A stretch of 64,000 nt of DNA from JAUVKT01 sp036350795 (GCA_036350795.1 JAZBNV010000101.1:3851-67850); one strand, 5' to 3'; counted from the first letter of the stretch, positions 53,927-63,753 are shown. The notes: generated by a model from the sequence alone, not told the origin. Numbers and translations: made by a program.

Positions 53927-54715
53927 ATGAACTTTTATCAGCTCTCCAGAAGCCTTCACTATATGCTGTTTTCAAGACATAAAAACGGGCATGGAATACA
54001 CAGTCCTTTTTTATACCGGTTAATTTCTGAAGATTTCAAGAATAATATTGATGGCACTATTGTCAATAGGGTAGAGCAGTACAGGAAGCAGCTTCTGAAA
54101 GACAAAACACTGATTGAAGTTGAGGACCTGGGAGCAGGATCTTTGAAACTGAAGGGAACAACCAGGATTATAAGTGATATTGCTGGGACTTCTGCTGTCA
54201 GAAAGCGCTATGGCAAGCTGCTTTCAAAGCTGGCTGGCAGATATAATGGCAGACCCATAATAGAGTTGGGTACATCTCTTGGTATAAGCACCATGTACCT
54301 TGCACTGGCTGCCGGGAAATCCACAGTGTATACAATTGAAGGATGCCCGGTGCTGTCAGGCATTGCCGGACAGGGATTTGCAGAATACAATATCCCTGAT
54401 ATAAGGCAGTATACCGGTGATTTTATAAGTGTCTTACCATCTGTGCTTGAGGATGCAGGCAGTCCGGGTCTTGTGTTTATAGATGGTAATCACAGTTCAG
54501 GTCCGCTATTGGAATATATTAAGTGCATATTGCCATTTTGCTCTGATAACAGTTTGCTTGTAATTGATGATATTCATTATTCCCGCGATATGAAAGCAGG
54601 ATGGAATAAGATAAAAGAAATGAAACAGTTCAGTCTTTCCCTTGATTTGCTACAGTTTGGATTACTGTTCTGCGACAGCCGCCTGAGTAAAGAGCATTTT
54701 ATGATACGTTATTAA
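53927..54715 (+). CDS. class I SAM-dependent methyltransferase (O-methyltransferase-like)
   Basis: A 262-residue protein with a Rossmann methyltransferase core. The SAM motif is IIELGTSLGISTMYLALAAG, followed by an acidic strand end VYTIEGCPVLSG and motif LVFIDGNHSSGPLLEYI, which resembles the O-methyltransferase/TylF group. The start ATG at 53927 is preferred to an upstream TTG. The N-terminal region (LHYMLFSRHKNGHGIHSPFLYRLI) is found in Bacteroidota relatives whose substrate is unknown. It is 73 nt from the ABC gene downstream. Confidence 0.8.
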   Translation: MNFYQLSRSLHYMLFSRHKNGHGIHSPFLYRLISEDFKNNIDGTIVNRVEQYRKQLLKDKTLIEVEDLGAGSLKLKGTTRIISDIAGTSAVRKRYGKLLSKLAGRYNGRPIIELGTSLGISTMYLALAAGKSTVYTIEGCPVLSGIAGQGFAEYNIPDIRQYTGDFISVLPSVLEDAGSPGLVFIDGNHSSGPLLEYIKCILPFCSDNSLLVIDDIHYSRDMKAGWNKIKEMKQFSLSLDLLQFGLLFCDSRLSKEHFMIRY

Positions 54716-54788
54716 CAATTTTTAAATTATACATATTATTATTTTAGAAGATAATGAAGTATTTTCGGTAAATTTTATTTTAAGAGGT

Positions 54789-55472
54789 ATGAGCAAAGTT
54801 ATTGAAATCAAAAATATTGTAAAGAATTACCAGGTGGGAACTGTTATTGTTCGGGCGCTCAGGGATATAAGCCTGAATATTGACAGGAATGAGTATGTGG
54901 CACTTATGGGTCCTTCAGGATCTGGTAAATCAACTCTTATGAACCTCCTGGGATGCCTTGATACACCAACCAGGGGAGAATATGTTCTGAACGGAACCGA
55001 TGTGAGCAAGCTTGAGGATAACCAGCTGGCTGAAATCAGGAATAAGGAGATAGGGTTTATTTTTCAGACTTTTAACCTTTTACCACGATATACGGCACTT
55101 GAGAACGTAATGTTGCCGCTTATATATGCAGGTGTACATAAGTCTGAGAGGGAGAGGATCGCAACAGATATGCTCGACAGGGTAGGACTGCTCGACAGGA
55201 TGACACATAAGCCAAACGAATTGTCAGGTGGTCAGAGGCAGAGGGTGGCCATTGCAAGGGCCATGGTTAACCGCCCTTCAATAATCCTGGCCGATGAGCC
55301 AACCGGTAACCTCGACAGCAAGACATCTCTCGATATAATGAAGCTCCTGCGTGTTATCCATAATGAAGGCAACACAGTTATCCTTGTTACACACGAAGAG
55401 GATATAGCCCTCCAGGCAAAGCGGGTAGTTCGCCTGCTTGACGGAGAAATTTCAAGCGACACAATAATTTAA
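54789..55472 (+). CDS. LolD/MacB-type ABC transporter ATPase
   Basis: A 227-residue ATPase. Walker A is GPSGSGKST (41-49), the signature motif is LSGGQRQRVAIARA, and Walker B is ILADEPTGNLD. The closest groups are LolD, MacB and FtsE-like ATPases, which drive lipoprotein release, efflux or septum functions. No permease gene follows; the next gene is the cobalamin adenosyltransferase (5-nt gap), so the membrane partner must be elsewhere. Confidence 0.93.
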   Translation: MSKVIEIKNIVKNYQVGTVIVRALRDISLNIDRNEYVALMGPSGSGKSTLMNLLGCLDTPTRGEYVLNGTDVSKLEDNQLAEIRNKEIGFIFQTFNLLPRYTALENVMLPLIYAGVHKSERERIATDMLDRVGLLDRMTHKPNELSGGQRQRVAIARAMVNRPSIILADEPTGNLDSKTSLDIMKLLRVIHNEGNTVILVTHEEDIALQAKRVVRLLDGEISSDTII

Positions 55473-55477
55473 TAAAT

Positions 55478-56020
55478 ATGAAAATCTATACCCGAACCGG
55501 GGATGATGGTACTACATCTCTGGCCGGAGGCGAGAGGATTTCCAAACGGAGTTTCAGGCTCGAGGCTTATGGAACGCTTGATGAACTGATATCATGGATG
55601 GGACTGCTTGCCGCCATGCCTGAAAATAGCTCAAGGGAGGAAGAATTAACATCAATACAGGATATTTTAATGCACTGTGCAGCAACACTTGCAAAAGGAA
55701 AGGGTGCAAGAACTGACAGGATTAAACTGCCGGTACAGGAAGATATTGAGATGCTGGAGAATGCAATTGACCGGATGGAAAAAGACCTGGACCAGCTTAC
55801 ATCTTTTATCCTGCCCGGTGGCTCCTTGCCTGTGGCCTGGGTTCATATTGCACGGACGGTTTGCCGCAGGGCCGAGAGAGTTATACTCAGGATAGATAAT
55901 GAATTTACCATCGATAAACTGCTGCTGAAATATATTAACAGGCTTTCAGATTACCTCTTTATGCTTTCCAGGAGGATAGAGTTTGAGACCGGTAAAAAAC
56001 AGGCTCGCTGGAATACCTGA
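55478..56020 (+). CDS. cob(I)yrinic acid a,c-diamide adenosyltransferase, PduO type
   Basis: A 180-residue protein that makes adenosylcobalamin from ATP and cob(I)alamin. It has the N-terminal ATP-binding TRTGDDGTTSLAGG segment and the C-terminal RTVCRRAERVI helix of the PduO/MMAB family. It is 5 nt after the ABC ATPase and probably co-transcribed. It supplies the coenzyme form that the MerR/B12 regulator at 12294-13169 would bind, though the two genes are 42 kb apart. Confidence 0.93.
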   Translation: MKIYTRTGDDGTTSLAGGERISKRSFRLEAYGTLDELISWMGLLAAMPENSSREEELTSIQDILMHCAATLAKGKGARTDRIKLPVQEDIEMLENAIDRMEKDLDQLTSFILPGGSLPVAWVHIARTVCRRAERVILRIDNEFTIDKLLLKYINRLSDYLFMLSRRIEFETGKKQARWNT

Positions 56021-56105
56021 AAAAAATCGATTTTTACTATTGTATTATTAAATAAAATAGTATTTATTTGCAGGTCTAAAAAAGCAAATAAACAAACTGT
56101 TTGAA

Positions 56106-56327
56106 ATGTACTGGACTCTTGAATTAGCTTCTAAACTTGAAGACGCCCCGTGGCCTGCCACAAAGGACGAGCTAATCGATTATGCAATTCGCTCGGGAGC
56201 ACCGATGGAGGTTATTGAGAATCTTCAGGAAATTGAGGATGAAGGAGATATTTACGAAAGTATAGAGGATATCTGGCCTGATTATCCCAGCAAAGATGAT
56301 TTCTTTTTTAATGAGGATGAGTATTAA
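56106..56327 (+). CDS. small DUF2795-family protein
   Basis: A 73-residue acidic protein of the DUF2795 family, with the core LASKLEDAPWPATKDELIDYAIRSGAPMEVIENLQEI and an acidic tail (EDIWPDYPSKDDFFFNEDEY). It has no known biochemical activity. It is convergent with the OstA-like gene, and the two stop codons overlap by about four nt. Confidence 0.85.
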   Translation: MYWTLELASKLEDAPWPATKDELIDYAIRSGAPMEVIENLQEIEDEGDIYESIEDIWPDYPSKDDFFFNEDEY

Positions 56328-58042
56328 TTCTCCTGCTTGATAGCGGCATTCTTCACCCGGTTTTTCCCTTTATCAAAATTCTCCGGTATTTCCTTATTTA
56401 AGACCTGTGTTCTGTTAGTCGGTCTGGGCGACTTCCTGAATATATCCCACCTGTCTGCAGGTCTGAATTCTTCCAGCCATCTGAAATTTTCAAGTCTCCT
56501 GCTGCCCGGAGCAATATGAAGCGGTGGGTCAAGCGAACCGTCAGGGTTATTGAGGAAGTAAATCTCCTGGATTTTTCCCTCCTCGAGATAAATGTCCATT
56601 TTTGCACAGGTTGCCTGGTTAACCCCAATAAGTTCACCTTCTTCTATAGCAAAATATATGCTTTCGCCATTACCCGATACTTCTATTTTATAAAGTGAGT
56701 TGTCGCGGAAGTATCCTGTAAGATTTTTACCCTTTATTTGCTGATACCTTGATGTATCAATTTCTTCGATTACGAATGAATTATTGTATAATTTTAGCTC
56801 CGACATTTCCTGGTTCCTGGTAAAGAGCTGCATTGAATCGGCTGTAAGCTGGTTTTCGTCCGACCATATCACTGGTTCATAATACATCCTTATAACCGAG
56901 TCTCTGAAAGAATATGACAGCGAATCACACTTTGCCTGCATGTCTTCGCTGAAGATCCTGCACCCGTTAAATGCTCTCAGCAGCCTGTATGTAATGCTTG
57001 TGTCCTGGTTCGCAATGGCCGCAATATCTTCTGTTATTTCAGGCCGGGCGAGGGTATCATTGCTTATTTCTGCGCGGGGCAGATTGTATGATTGTGTTAC
57101 CGACCATAAGGTATCGGCATGCAGGAAAAGAAAATCATTATCCCTTGTTTGGATAAACTGGGCGCTGTCGGTCATAAGAAAACGCTCCGGCTCTTTGTAA
57201 TACCATGATTTATTTCCCTTTACAATAATTTCTCTATCCCTGTCGGTGATAGTTACATCGTAAAAGGCAGTGCCAAAGCCAGTATCATTTTCGTAATAAA
57301 GTGAGTCGCCCGTTACAATCTGTACCTTATTGTCGACCCTTGCACTATCAAGCAGAAGTGACTTTTCGTTGCGGGTATCATACCATCCTGTTTTGCACCT
57401 TGCATACAGGCTGTCACCTATCACCTCCGACGGTCCCATAAAATAAGCTATTTCGGTCTTTGTATCATAGATAAGGGTGTCAGAATACATCGTGTAATCA
57501 GGATTTACCAGTTTTACACTGTCTTTGAAATGAAATACTTCACTTTCTGAGAAATACTTTCCAATAATACTTGTAAGAACATTTTCTTCGTTGATAATTC
57601 TTCCTCCGGTGGTATACTCAGCTCTTTCTGCCTTTATATCATAAAATATATGGTCGGTATACAGGGTGGTTTCCTTATCTACAAGAATTACACTATCCGA
57701 CATTTCTGCATTTTCCCGGGCTGAATCATAAATCAGGTACTCTCCATAAATATGCAGGGTATCTCCTTTTTGAATATGTACATTACCGTAAGCTTTCACG
57801 AGGTCAGCCCGCTCGAAATAGTGAGCACTGTCGCAATACATATACATTTCGTTGTGAAGAAGGGAAACATTACCAAGCAGGCGACGAAAATCGTCTTCCG
57901 ATCTCATAATATCAGTATGCAGAATTTCAACCTTCTTTTTCTTCCTGGCTTCGCCGGGTTCCTGTGCCCTTGAAACGTGGGACATCATACAAAAGGCAAT
58001 AAAAAGAAGTAAAGGAAGTCTTATAGAAACTATTTTAGCCAT
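56324..58042 (-). CDS. OstA-like (LptA/LptD N-terminal type) lipopolysaccharide transport protein
   Basis: A 572-residue periplasmic protein with a signal peptide (MAKIVSIRLPLLLFIAFCMMSHVSRA). The beta-jellyroll OstA repeats are recognisable: VEILHTDIMRSEDDFRRLLGNVSLLH, MYCDSAHYFERADLVKAYGNVHIQKGDT and similar strands continuing to residue 450. In Bacteroidota such proteins act in LPS transport to the outer membrane (LptA- or OstA-like). The C-terminal part has a proline-rich tail. It overlaps the SurA-like gene upstream by 13 nt. Confidence 0.88.
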   Translation of the reverse strand: MAKIVSIRLPLLLFIAFCMMSHVSRAQEPGEARKKKKVEILHTDIMRSEDDFRRLLGNVSLLHNEMYMYCDSAHYFERADLVKAYGNVHIQKGDTLHIYGEYLIYDSARENAEMSDSVILVDKETTLYTDHIFYDIKAERAEYTTGGRIINEENVLTSIIGKYFSESEVFHFKDSVKLVNPDYTMYSDTLIYDTKTEIAYFMGPSEVIGDSLYARCKTGWYDTRNEKSLLLDSARVDNKVQIVTGDSLYYENDTGFGTAFYDVTITDRDREIIVKGNKSWYYKEPERFLMTDSAQFIQTRDNDFLFLHADTLWSVTQSYNLPRAEISNDTLARPEITEDIAAIANQDTSITYRLLRAFNGCRIFSEDMQAKCDSLSYSFRDSVIRMYYEPVIWSDENQLTADSMQLFTRNQEMSELKLYNNSFVIEEIDTSRYQQIKGKNLTGYFRDNSLYKIEVSGNGESIYFAIEEGELIGVNQATCAKMDIYLEEGKIQEIYFLNNPDGSLDPPLHIAPGSRRLENFRWLEEFRPADRWDIFRKSPRPTNRTQVLNKEIPENFDKGKNRVKNAAIKQEN

Positions 58043-59379
58043 CCTTTTTGGACGAAGTTACATGTTTTAAACTCGTCAGCAATCTTAATATAGGTAATCT
58101 CCATCTTTTCCTTTACCCATTCCTGGTATTTTTCAGCTCTCTTGTTATTCATGGCCAGTTCCTGGATGTAATTAAAGTCATCCTTAAGGTTGGCTTTGTG
58201 AGGAGCACTCTGCCTGTCAAGCCTGACAATCCTGAATACTGTTCTCATATCAGCATCGGTAGTTTCGAAAGCATCGGATATCTCACCAACTTTCAGATCT
58301 CTTACCACCCTGTAGGTGTCGGGTGGAAGCTGATCTATTGCCACCACTTCTGAACGGGTTTCGGGATCTACATACTTGCCGCCATTCATCCTGCTGTCGG
58401 AGTGGCTCGAGAATCTCCATGCAGCAAGTTCGAAGCTAAGGCTGTCCTGCCTTATATAATCAGCAATACTGTCCAGCCTGGCTTTAGCCATAATTGCCTC
58501 TTCAGGTTTTACTTTTGGTCTCAATAAAATATGACGCGTGTTGATCATATCACCATTACGATCGATAAGTTCAATTATATGAAAGCCATATTCCGATTCC
58601 ACAACACGGGATACCGTATTCTTTTTCAGACTGAAAGCTTCGTCGGCGTAGGCCTTGTCCAGCCTGCCCCTTGGCATAAACCCGGTTTCACCGTTGTTTT
58701 GCCTGGTCCCTTCATCTTCGGAATACAGGTAGGCAAGTGCCTTGAAACTTTCGCCTTCCATTATTCTTCTCCTCATATCAAGCAATTTCTGCCTTACTTC
58801 CAGCTTATTTTCCTCCATATTGGGAGGGTCGCTCTGAACAATACTTATCTCAACCTCGGCAGGCATAAGCGGCAGACTATCCTGGGGTATCCTGGAAAAG
58901 AATTTTCTTACATCAGCTGGTGTGGTGGTAATGTCAGAAGCTATTTCAATCTGCATCTGCTGCGTAAGCAGTTCGTTTGCCATCATCTCCCGCAGGTCGC
59001 GCCTGATCTCTATCATGCTCTTATTATAGTAACTCTCCAGGTTTTCTTCCGACCCGGCTCTTATGATAAAATCGTTCAGCCTCATATCAAGGTTGCGGTC
59101 AACCTGGTCCTGGGTAACCTCTATACTGTCAATACGGGCCTGGTCAAGGAAGAGTTTCTGAACCATCAGATCCTCAAGAAGTTCACACCTGAGCCTGGCA
59201 ATGGGAGTACGTACACCCATCGATCTCTGGGTCAATACCATACTCTCAATCTCTGAGAGAAAGATTGTTTCATCTCCCACAATTGCAGTTACAGCATCAA
59301 CCAGCTGGGCCTGCAATGAGCTACTTATAAGTATTGTTAATATAATTGCTGTAAATCCTCTTTTTCCTGTTTTTTTCAT
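58030..59379 (-). CDS. SurA-like periplasmic chaperone/peptidyl-prolyl isomerase
   Basis: A 449-residue periplasmic protein with a signal peptide ending SLQAQ. It has a SurA-type N-terminal chaperone region (residues 20-165) and two parvulin-type domains: about 170-275 (ending VVESEYGFHIIELIDRNGD) and 280-395 (INTRHILLRPKVKPEEA). It helps outer-membrane proteins fold. It precedes the OstA-like gene with overlap and follows the lipoprotein chaperone gene after 43 nt, forming an envelope-assembly operon with the PpiC-like gene. Confidence 0.9.
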   Translation of the reverse strand: MKKTGKRGFTAIILTILISSSLQAQLVDAVTAIVGDETIFLSEIESMVLTQRSMGVRTPIARLRCELLEDLMVQKLFLDQARIDSIEVTQDQVDRNLDMRLNDFIIRAGSEENLESYYNKSMIEIRRDLREMMANELLTQQMQIEIASDITTTPADVRKFFSRIPQDSLPLMPAEVEISIVQSDPPNMEENKLEVRQKLLDMRRRIMEGESFKALAYLYSEDEGTRQNNGETGFMPRGRLDKAYADEAFSLKKNTVSRVVESEYGFHIIELIDRNGDMINTRHILLRPKVKPEEAIMAKARLDSIADYIRQDSLSFELAAWRFSSHSDSRMNGGKYVDPETRSEVVAIDQLPPDTYRVVRDLKVGEISDAFETTDADMRTVFRIVRLDRQSAPHKANLKDDFNYIQELAMNNKRAEKYQEWVKEKMEITYIKIADEFKTCNFVQKGWLK

Positions 59380-59422
59380 GCCTTTATAAATATAGCAGGG
59401 ACGAGTGTCCCCGGATGCTCAA

Positions 59423-60280
59423 CTAATATATCCTGAATTGATTTTCTTTTAGTGCTTCGTTATAAATTCCGTTCTCAAGATCCTGGAGGAACTTTATTTT
59501 CCTGTTATTGAGTATGATATTACGAATATCGTCAGCTACATACTCAACCGGTGCAACCGATCCAGTAAGCCTGAAGTCTCTTATGTCAACAAAATAGTTA
59601 AACAGCGAGTCAGAAGTCTCATAATAAGTATTATTCCTGAGATAGCTGTCAGGCCTGTCAATTGCTTCAGGCAGAACCCTGAACAGGTACGAAACACTGA
59701 TCCATTCTTCACCAAAGTCGTCAAACTTCTCAGCAAACTGGTAGCAATATGACTCCAGGTTCTGCAAATTTTCCGCTGTGCTGTTCCTGTACCAGTTTCT
59801 TACCCTGTCGATATTTGGTGCCTCCACGGGTATTTTAATAAACAGTGCCTTTACCAGGGGATATGACAGCGAGAAATTCTGAAGATTCTCATTGTAATAA
59901 CTGTCAATTTCATCGAAACTTACAATAGTATCCATTCTTTGCACCATCATTTGCTGCTGGTACTGGTATATCATCAGGCTGGCCCTGGTTTCCTCAATCT
60001 TCTGGTTCATCTCCTCGATATAATTGCTGGTAAGGTTCAGTTCAGCCTTGTCCAGCATCAGTTCTTTTTTTATCCAGCGGTCTATATAACTCTTAACAAT
60101 ACTTATACTGTCTTCTTTTGATATATTGTTATTTATTATTGGAGGTAGTTCGTCAGCATACAGATAGCTGTCTCCGGCACGGGCTACAACAAGCCTGTTG
60201 TTCGAATTCTTGAACTCCGAGCATGCCCCTGTAATTAAAAGGGCAACTATCAAACTAGTTATTGTCCTGTTCATCTGCAA
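59423..60280 (-). CDS. lipoprotein relative of SurA N-terminal domain, lacking a recognisable parvulin domain
   Basis: A 285-residue lipoprotein (signal ends LLITGAC, with Thr at -3, slightly unusual). The segment NISKEDSISIVKSYIDRWIKKELMLDKAELNL resembles the helical SurA N-terminal chaperone region. The canonical catalytic parvulin motif (HILV...GG) is not visible, so an isomerase role is not supported. The gene overlaps the PpiC-like gene by 26 nt and lies 43 nt upstream of the SurA-like gene. I interpret it as a non-catalytic chaperone of the same envelope pathway. Confidence 0.72.
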   Translation of the reverse strand: MQMNRTITSLIVALLITGACSEFKNSNNRLVVARAGDSYLYADELPPIINNNISKEDSISIVKSYIDRWIKKELMLDKAELNLTSNYIEEMNQKIEETRASLMIYQYQQQMMVQRMDTIVSFDEIDSYYNENLQNFSLSYPLVKALFIKIPVEAPNIDRVRNWYRNSTAENLQNLESYCYQFAEKFDDFGEEWISVSYLFRVLPEAIDRPDSYLRNNTYYETSDSLFNYFVDIRDFRLTGSVAPVEYVADDIRNIILNNRKIKFLQDLENGIYNEALKENQFRIY

Positions 60281-62246
60281 GCGCCTGTTTTATCCTGTTT
60301 AATATTACTTTGTTAATTCTAACGGGGTATTTATTCCTTAATTGTTGTACCCAGTTTTTTTCAATCATTTCCTGGTAATCGTCAATAATAAATGATATTG
60401 CTTCATCATAAGGAAGGGGACTGGCCTCCTTTACATTTTCAACATCCACAATATAAGTGCCATTACTGTCTTTAAAGACTATAGTACCTGTATGCCATCT
60501 TATATTATCTATAACTGTATTTTCATTTCTTTTATAGATGTTGTGCGAATAGCTCAAAAATTCTTTGTTAAAGCCATCGTCAAGCAACATGATGGAACTT
60601 GAGTCGGCTCCCTGCTTAATTAATGCCCTGATTTCCCTGACAAGTATTTTTGTTCTTCGCTTGCCTGCCTTTTCATCAATACTGAAAATGCGGGCCCGGA
60701 TGCTCTCCTCTGTTAAAAACTCATTTTTCCTTGATTCCCAGTAAGCCCTTAATTCATCCGAATCCTTACTGGTTTTTGACCATATCTCCTTATCGGATAT
60801 CTCAAATAACAGTATTCCATCATGAAACTCATTCATCAGGTACCTGAATTCAGGGTACTTTTGTTCAAGTATGGAATTTTCATAGTTTTCCAGGTCTTCA
60901 TAACTTTTAAGGTCGAGCAGCCTGTTGATATACTCAATCGAATCTGAAGAGAATGCCCTTTTCCCCATTTTGCTTATAAAATCAGCAAAATCTTTCGCAC
61001 TTACTTCCCTTCCTGCGTAGCTGAAAACATCATTGTCCGGGATATCCTTTTCATACCACCTGTAGCTGCCTGCCCTGAAGGCAGAATCTGCAACTGAATA
61101 GAACCAGTCAAGACATTCAGAGTTTACCTTGTAATTATATTCATTCTTAAGCTTATCAATAAAGGATTTTTTGCCAAGCGATTCAAGGTAGGACTGGCTC
61201 ATCTTACTCTCAAGAATATTCTTTTTCTCTTCGTAGCCGGGAGCTGCTTTCCTGTCGATCCTTTTTACAATATGCCAGCCATACATAGTTCTGAAAGGAA
61301 GGGTAATATCCTCATCCCTTAAGAGGCTGAATGCTGCTTCTGAGAACTCGTGAACCATCTGGCCCGTGCTGAACCAGGGTAGTTCTCCACCATTTAATGC
61401 TGAACCTTTATCGTCGGAGTAGTTACGGGCAAGTTCAGAAAAACTCCCGCCTCCCAGCAGCAGACTATAGATAGAATCAATCTCTGATTTAGTCTCATTT
61501 ATTATCTCCTTGCTGGCACCAGGGGGGGTGGCTTTCATTATATGTGCCACTTTAACCGAGCCCGATTCGGGTCTCCTGTCCTGGACCTTAATTATATGGT
61601 AGCCCTCAGATGTACGTACCGGACGCGATAATTCTCCGGGTTTCATTGAGTATATTGCATCCTCAAAAACTATTGGTGTCTGGAATACCGTTAGATAACC
61701 AAGATTTCCTCCGTTAAACATGGCCGAAGGATCATCAGAAGCACCCCGCGCAACAGATACAAAAGGTTCTCCAAGCCTGATTCTTTCCCTTATATTCTTA
61801 GCTTTATCATAAGCCATAATAGTGTCGGACGGAATTGCATCAGCAGGACATTTTACCAGGATATGGTAAACATTTATCTCCTCCTTCGACCTTTCGTAGG
61901 CATTCTTTAGTAATTCTTCCTTTATGCCCTGGTCGGTAAGATAGTTTTTTGCCAGCTGTTTGCGATATCCTTCGAGTTCCCTTGAAAAGGACTCAGTCTG
62001 ATGGTAAGCTTCTTCCTTAGCCTGTTCAACTTTTAGTTTAAAAAGGGTATATAACTCGAGGTATTCATCAACTGTTGATTTGTTGGTATTCGAATTGTTT
62101 TTCCTGTATACCCACATAAACTCACCTGCACTTACTCTTGAGTCGTTTACAGTGAGCAATACCTCTTCCTTCCAGTCCTGGGCACCTGCCATGGAGCCGA
62201 TTAGGAATACTAATAAAGTTAATTTCAGATACTTGCTCGTAATCAT
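60255..62246 (-). CDS. PpiC/PrsA-like peptidyl-prolyl isomerase with two parvulin domains
   Basis: A 663-residue periplasmic protein with a signal peptide (ITSKYLKLTLLVFLIGSMAGAQ). Residues 122-230 and 232-335 are parvulin domains: INVYHILVKCPAD...SEGYHIIKVQDRR and VKVAHIMKATPPG...YGWHIVKRIDRK. The C-terminal half (about 340-663) has no clear match and may be a client-binding region. It is the first gene of the parvulin trio, 13 nt downstream of guaB. Confidence 0.9.
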   Translation of the reverse strand: MITSKYLKLTLLVFLIGSMAGAQDWKEEVLLTVNDSRVSAGEFMWVYRKNNSNTNKSTVDEYLELYTLFKLKVEQAKEEAYHQTESFSRELEGYRKQLAKNYLTDQGIKEELLKNAYERSKEEINVYHILVKCPADAIPSDTIMAYDKAKNIRERIRLGEPFVSVARGASDDPSAMFNGGNLGYLTVFQTPIVFEDAIYSMKPGELSRPVRTSEGYHIIKVQDRRPESGSVKVAHIMKATPPGASKEIINETKSEIDSIYSLLLGGGSFSELARNYSDDKGSALNGGELPWFSTGQMVHEFSEAAFSLLRDEDITLPFRTMYGWHIVKRIDRKAAPGYEEKKNILESKMSQSYLESLGKKSFIDKLKNEYNYKVNSECLDWFYSVADSAFRAGSYRWYEKDIPDNDVFSYAGREVSAKDFADFISKMGKRAFSSDSIEYINRLLDLKSYEDLENYENSILEQKYPEFRYLMNEFHDGILLFEISDKEIWSKTSKDSDELRAYWESRKNEFLTEESIRARIFSIDEKAGKRRTKILVREIRALIKQGADSSSIMLLDDGFNKEFLSYSHNIYKRNENTVIDNIRWHTGTIVFKDSNGTYIVDVENVKEASPLPYDEAISFIIDDYQEMIEKNWVQQLRNKYPVRINKVILNRIKQALADEQDNN

Positions 62247-62259
62247 GCTGTGATAGATT

Positions 62260-63726
62260 TTACCTGCTATAGTTAGGCGCTTCCCTGGTTATAGTAACAT
62301 CGTGAGGGTGACTCTCAACAACTCCTGACTGGGTAATCCTGACAAATCTTGCTTCCTTCAGTCTTTGAAGGTCTGCAGCACCGCAGTATCCCATTCCGGC
62401 TTTGAGTCCGCCGGTTAGCTGGTATATTACTTCTGTAAGTGTACCCTTGTAAGGTACACGGGCAGCAATTCCTTCGGGGACCAGTTTGCTGATATCGTCT
62501 TCAACGTCCTGGAAATAACGGTCTTTGGAGCCCTGCTGCATGGCCTCAATTGAACCCATTCCCCTGTATGACTTAAACTTCCTGCCATTATAAATTATTG
62601 TTTCTCCCGGAGATTCTTCAACTCCTGCAAAAAGCGATCCTGCCATAATCGAATCTGCACCTGCAGCAAGAGCTTTTACAATATCACCCGAGTACCTTAT
62701 TCCTCCGTCGGCGATTACCGGGATTCCGGTTCCTGAAAGTGCTTTGGAAACATTATATATTGCGCTTAGCTGGGGTATTCCTACACCAGCAACAACCCTG
62801 GTTGTACAGATCGATCCCGGCCCTATACCAACTTTTACAGCATCAGCACCATTATCTGAAAGCATCTTTGCTGCTTCTGCAGTACCAATATTCCCTGCAA
62901 TAATGTCTATATCAGGATATCTCTTTTTTACTTCTTTCAGTACTCTCAATACGTTAACCGAGTGAGCATGAGCTGTGTCGATAGAGAGGGCATCTGCACC
63001 TGCTTCAACCAGTACATGAACCCTGTCCATTGTATCTGCGGCAATTCCAATGGCAGCAGCAACCCTGAGCCGTCCCTTCGAATCCTTACATGAGGTTGGC
63101 CTGTCTTTTGCCTTTGTGATATCCTTATAGGTAATCAGCCCGGCCAGCCTTCCCTTATCATCAATAATTGGCAGTTTCTCTATCTTATGGTTCTGAAGAA
63201 TTGCAGCAGCATCAGCCAGGTTGGCTGCCTGGTTGGTTGTGATAAGATCCCTGGTCATTATAGCCGAAATCATACGGGTCATATCATTCTCGAATCGTAA
63301 ATCCCTGTTTGTAACAATTCCAACCAGAACCCCTGCTTCATCAATTACCGGTATACCGCCTATTTTAAATTCTTTCATAAGAGAAAGTGCATCAGCTACA
63401 GTCTCATTTGCACCTATCGTTACCGGGTCATTTATCATCACGTTCTCAGCACGTTTTACCGATCTTACCTGCTGTGCCTGCTTTTCGATCGACATATTTT
63501 TGTGTATAACGCCTATACCACCTTCACGTGCAATCGCTATGGCAAGCTGGGATTCAGTAACCGTGTCCATTGCAGCAGATACAATCGGGGTGTTAAGGCT
63601 TATATTTCGTGTAAACTTTGTTACAAGACTTACTTCCCTGGGCAGAATCTCAGAATAAGCCGGAATAAGCAATACATCATCAAAGGTGATGCCCTCCATT
63701 TGTACTTTATCGTCGAGAAATGACAT
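62260..63726 (-). CDS. guaB: inosine-5'-monophosphate dehydrogenase
   Basis: A 488-residue enzyme that oxidises IMP to XMP, the first committed step of GMP synthesis. The catalytic Cys307 is in GPGSICTTR, flanked by the monovalent-ion loop; two CBS domains occupy about 95-205 (GGIPVIDEAGVLVGIVTNRD and KLPIIDDKGRLAGLITYKDI). The C-terminal flap has YRGMGSIEAMQQGSKDRYF. The length fits the family. It is divergent from a RecQ-like helicase gene and leads into the parvulin operon. Confidence 0.98.
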   Translation of the reverse strand: MSFLDDKVQMEGITFDDVLLIPAYSEILPREVSLVTKFTRNISLNTPIVSAAMDTVTESQLAIAIAREGGIGVIHKNMSIEKQAQQVRSVKRAENVMINDPVTIGANETVADALSLMKEFKIGGIPVIDEAGVLVGIVTNRDLRFENDMTRMISAIMTRDLITTNQAANLADAAAILQNHKIEKLPIIDDKGRLAGLITYKDITKAKDRPTSCKDSKGRLRVAAAIGIAADTMDRVHVLVEAGADALSIDTAHAHSVNVLRVLKEVKKRYPDIDIIAGNIGTAEAAKMLSDNGADAVKVGIGPGSICTTRVVAGVGIPQLSAIYNVSKALSGTGIPVIADGGIRYSGDIVKALAAGADSIMAGSLFAGVEESPGETIIYNGRKFKSYRGMGSIEAMQQGSKDRYFQDVEDDISKLVPEGIAARVPYKGTLTEVIYQLTGGLKAGMGYCGAADLQRLKEARFVRITQSGVVESHPHDVTITREAPNYSR

Positions 63727-63753
63727 ATCTGAAAGATTTTAAAAATTGATGGG

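Noticed and set aside
58531..59256. Long plus-strand ORF (about 240 codons) opposite the SurA-like gene
   Set aside because: Its composition follows the opposite-strand coding sequence and it shows no domain motif. The minus-strand gene has clear parvulin signatures.
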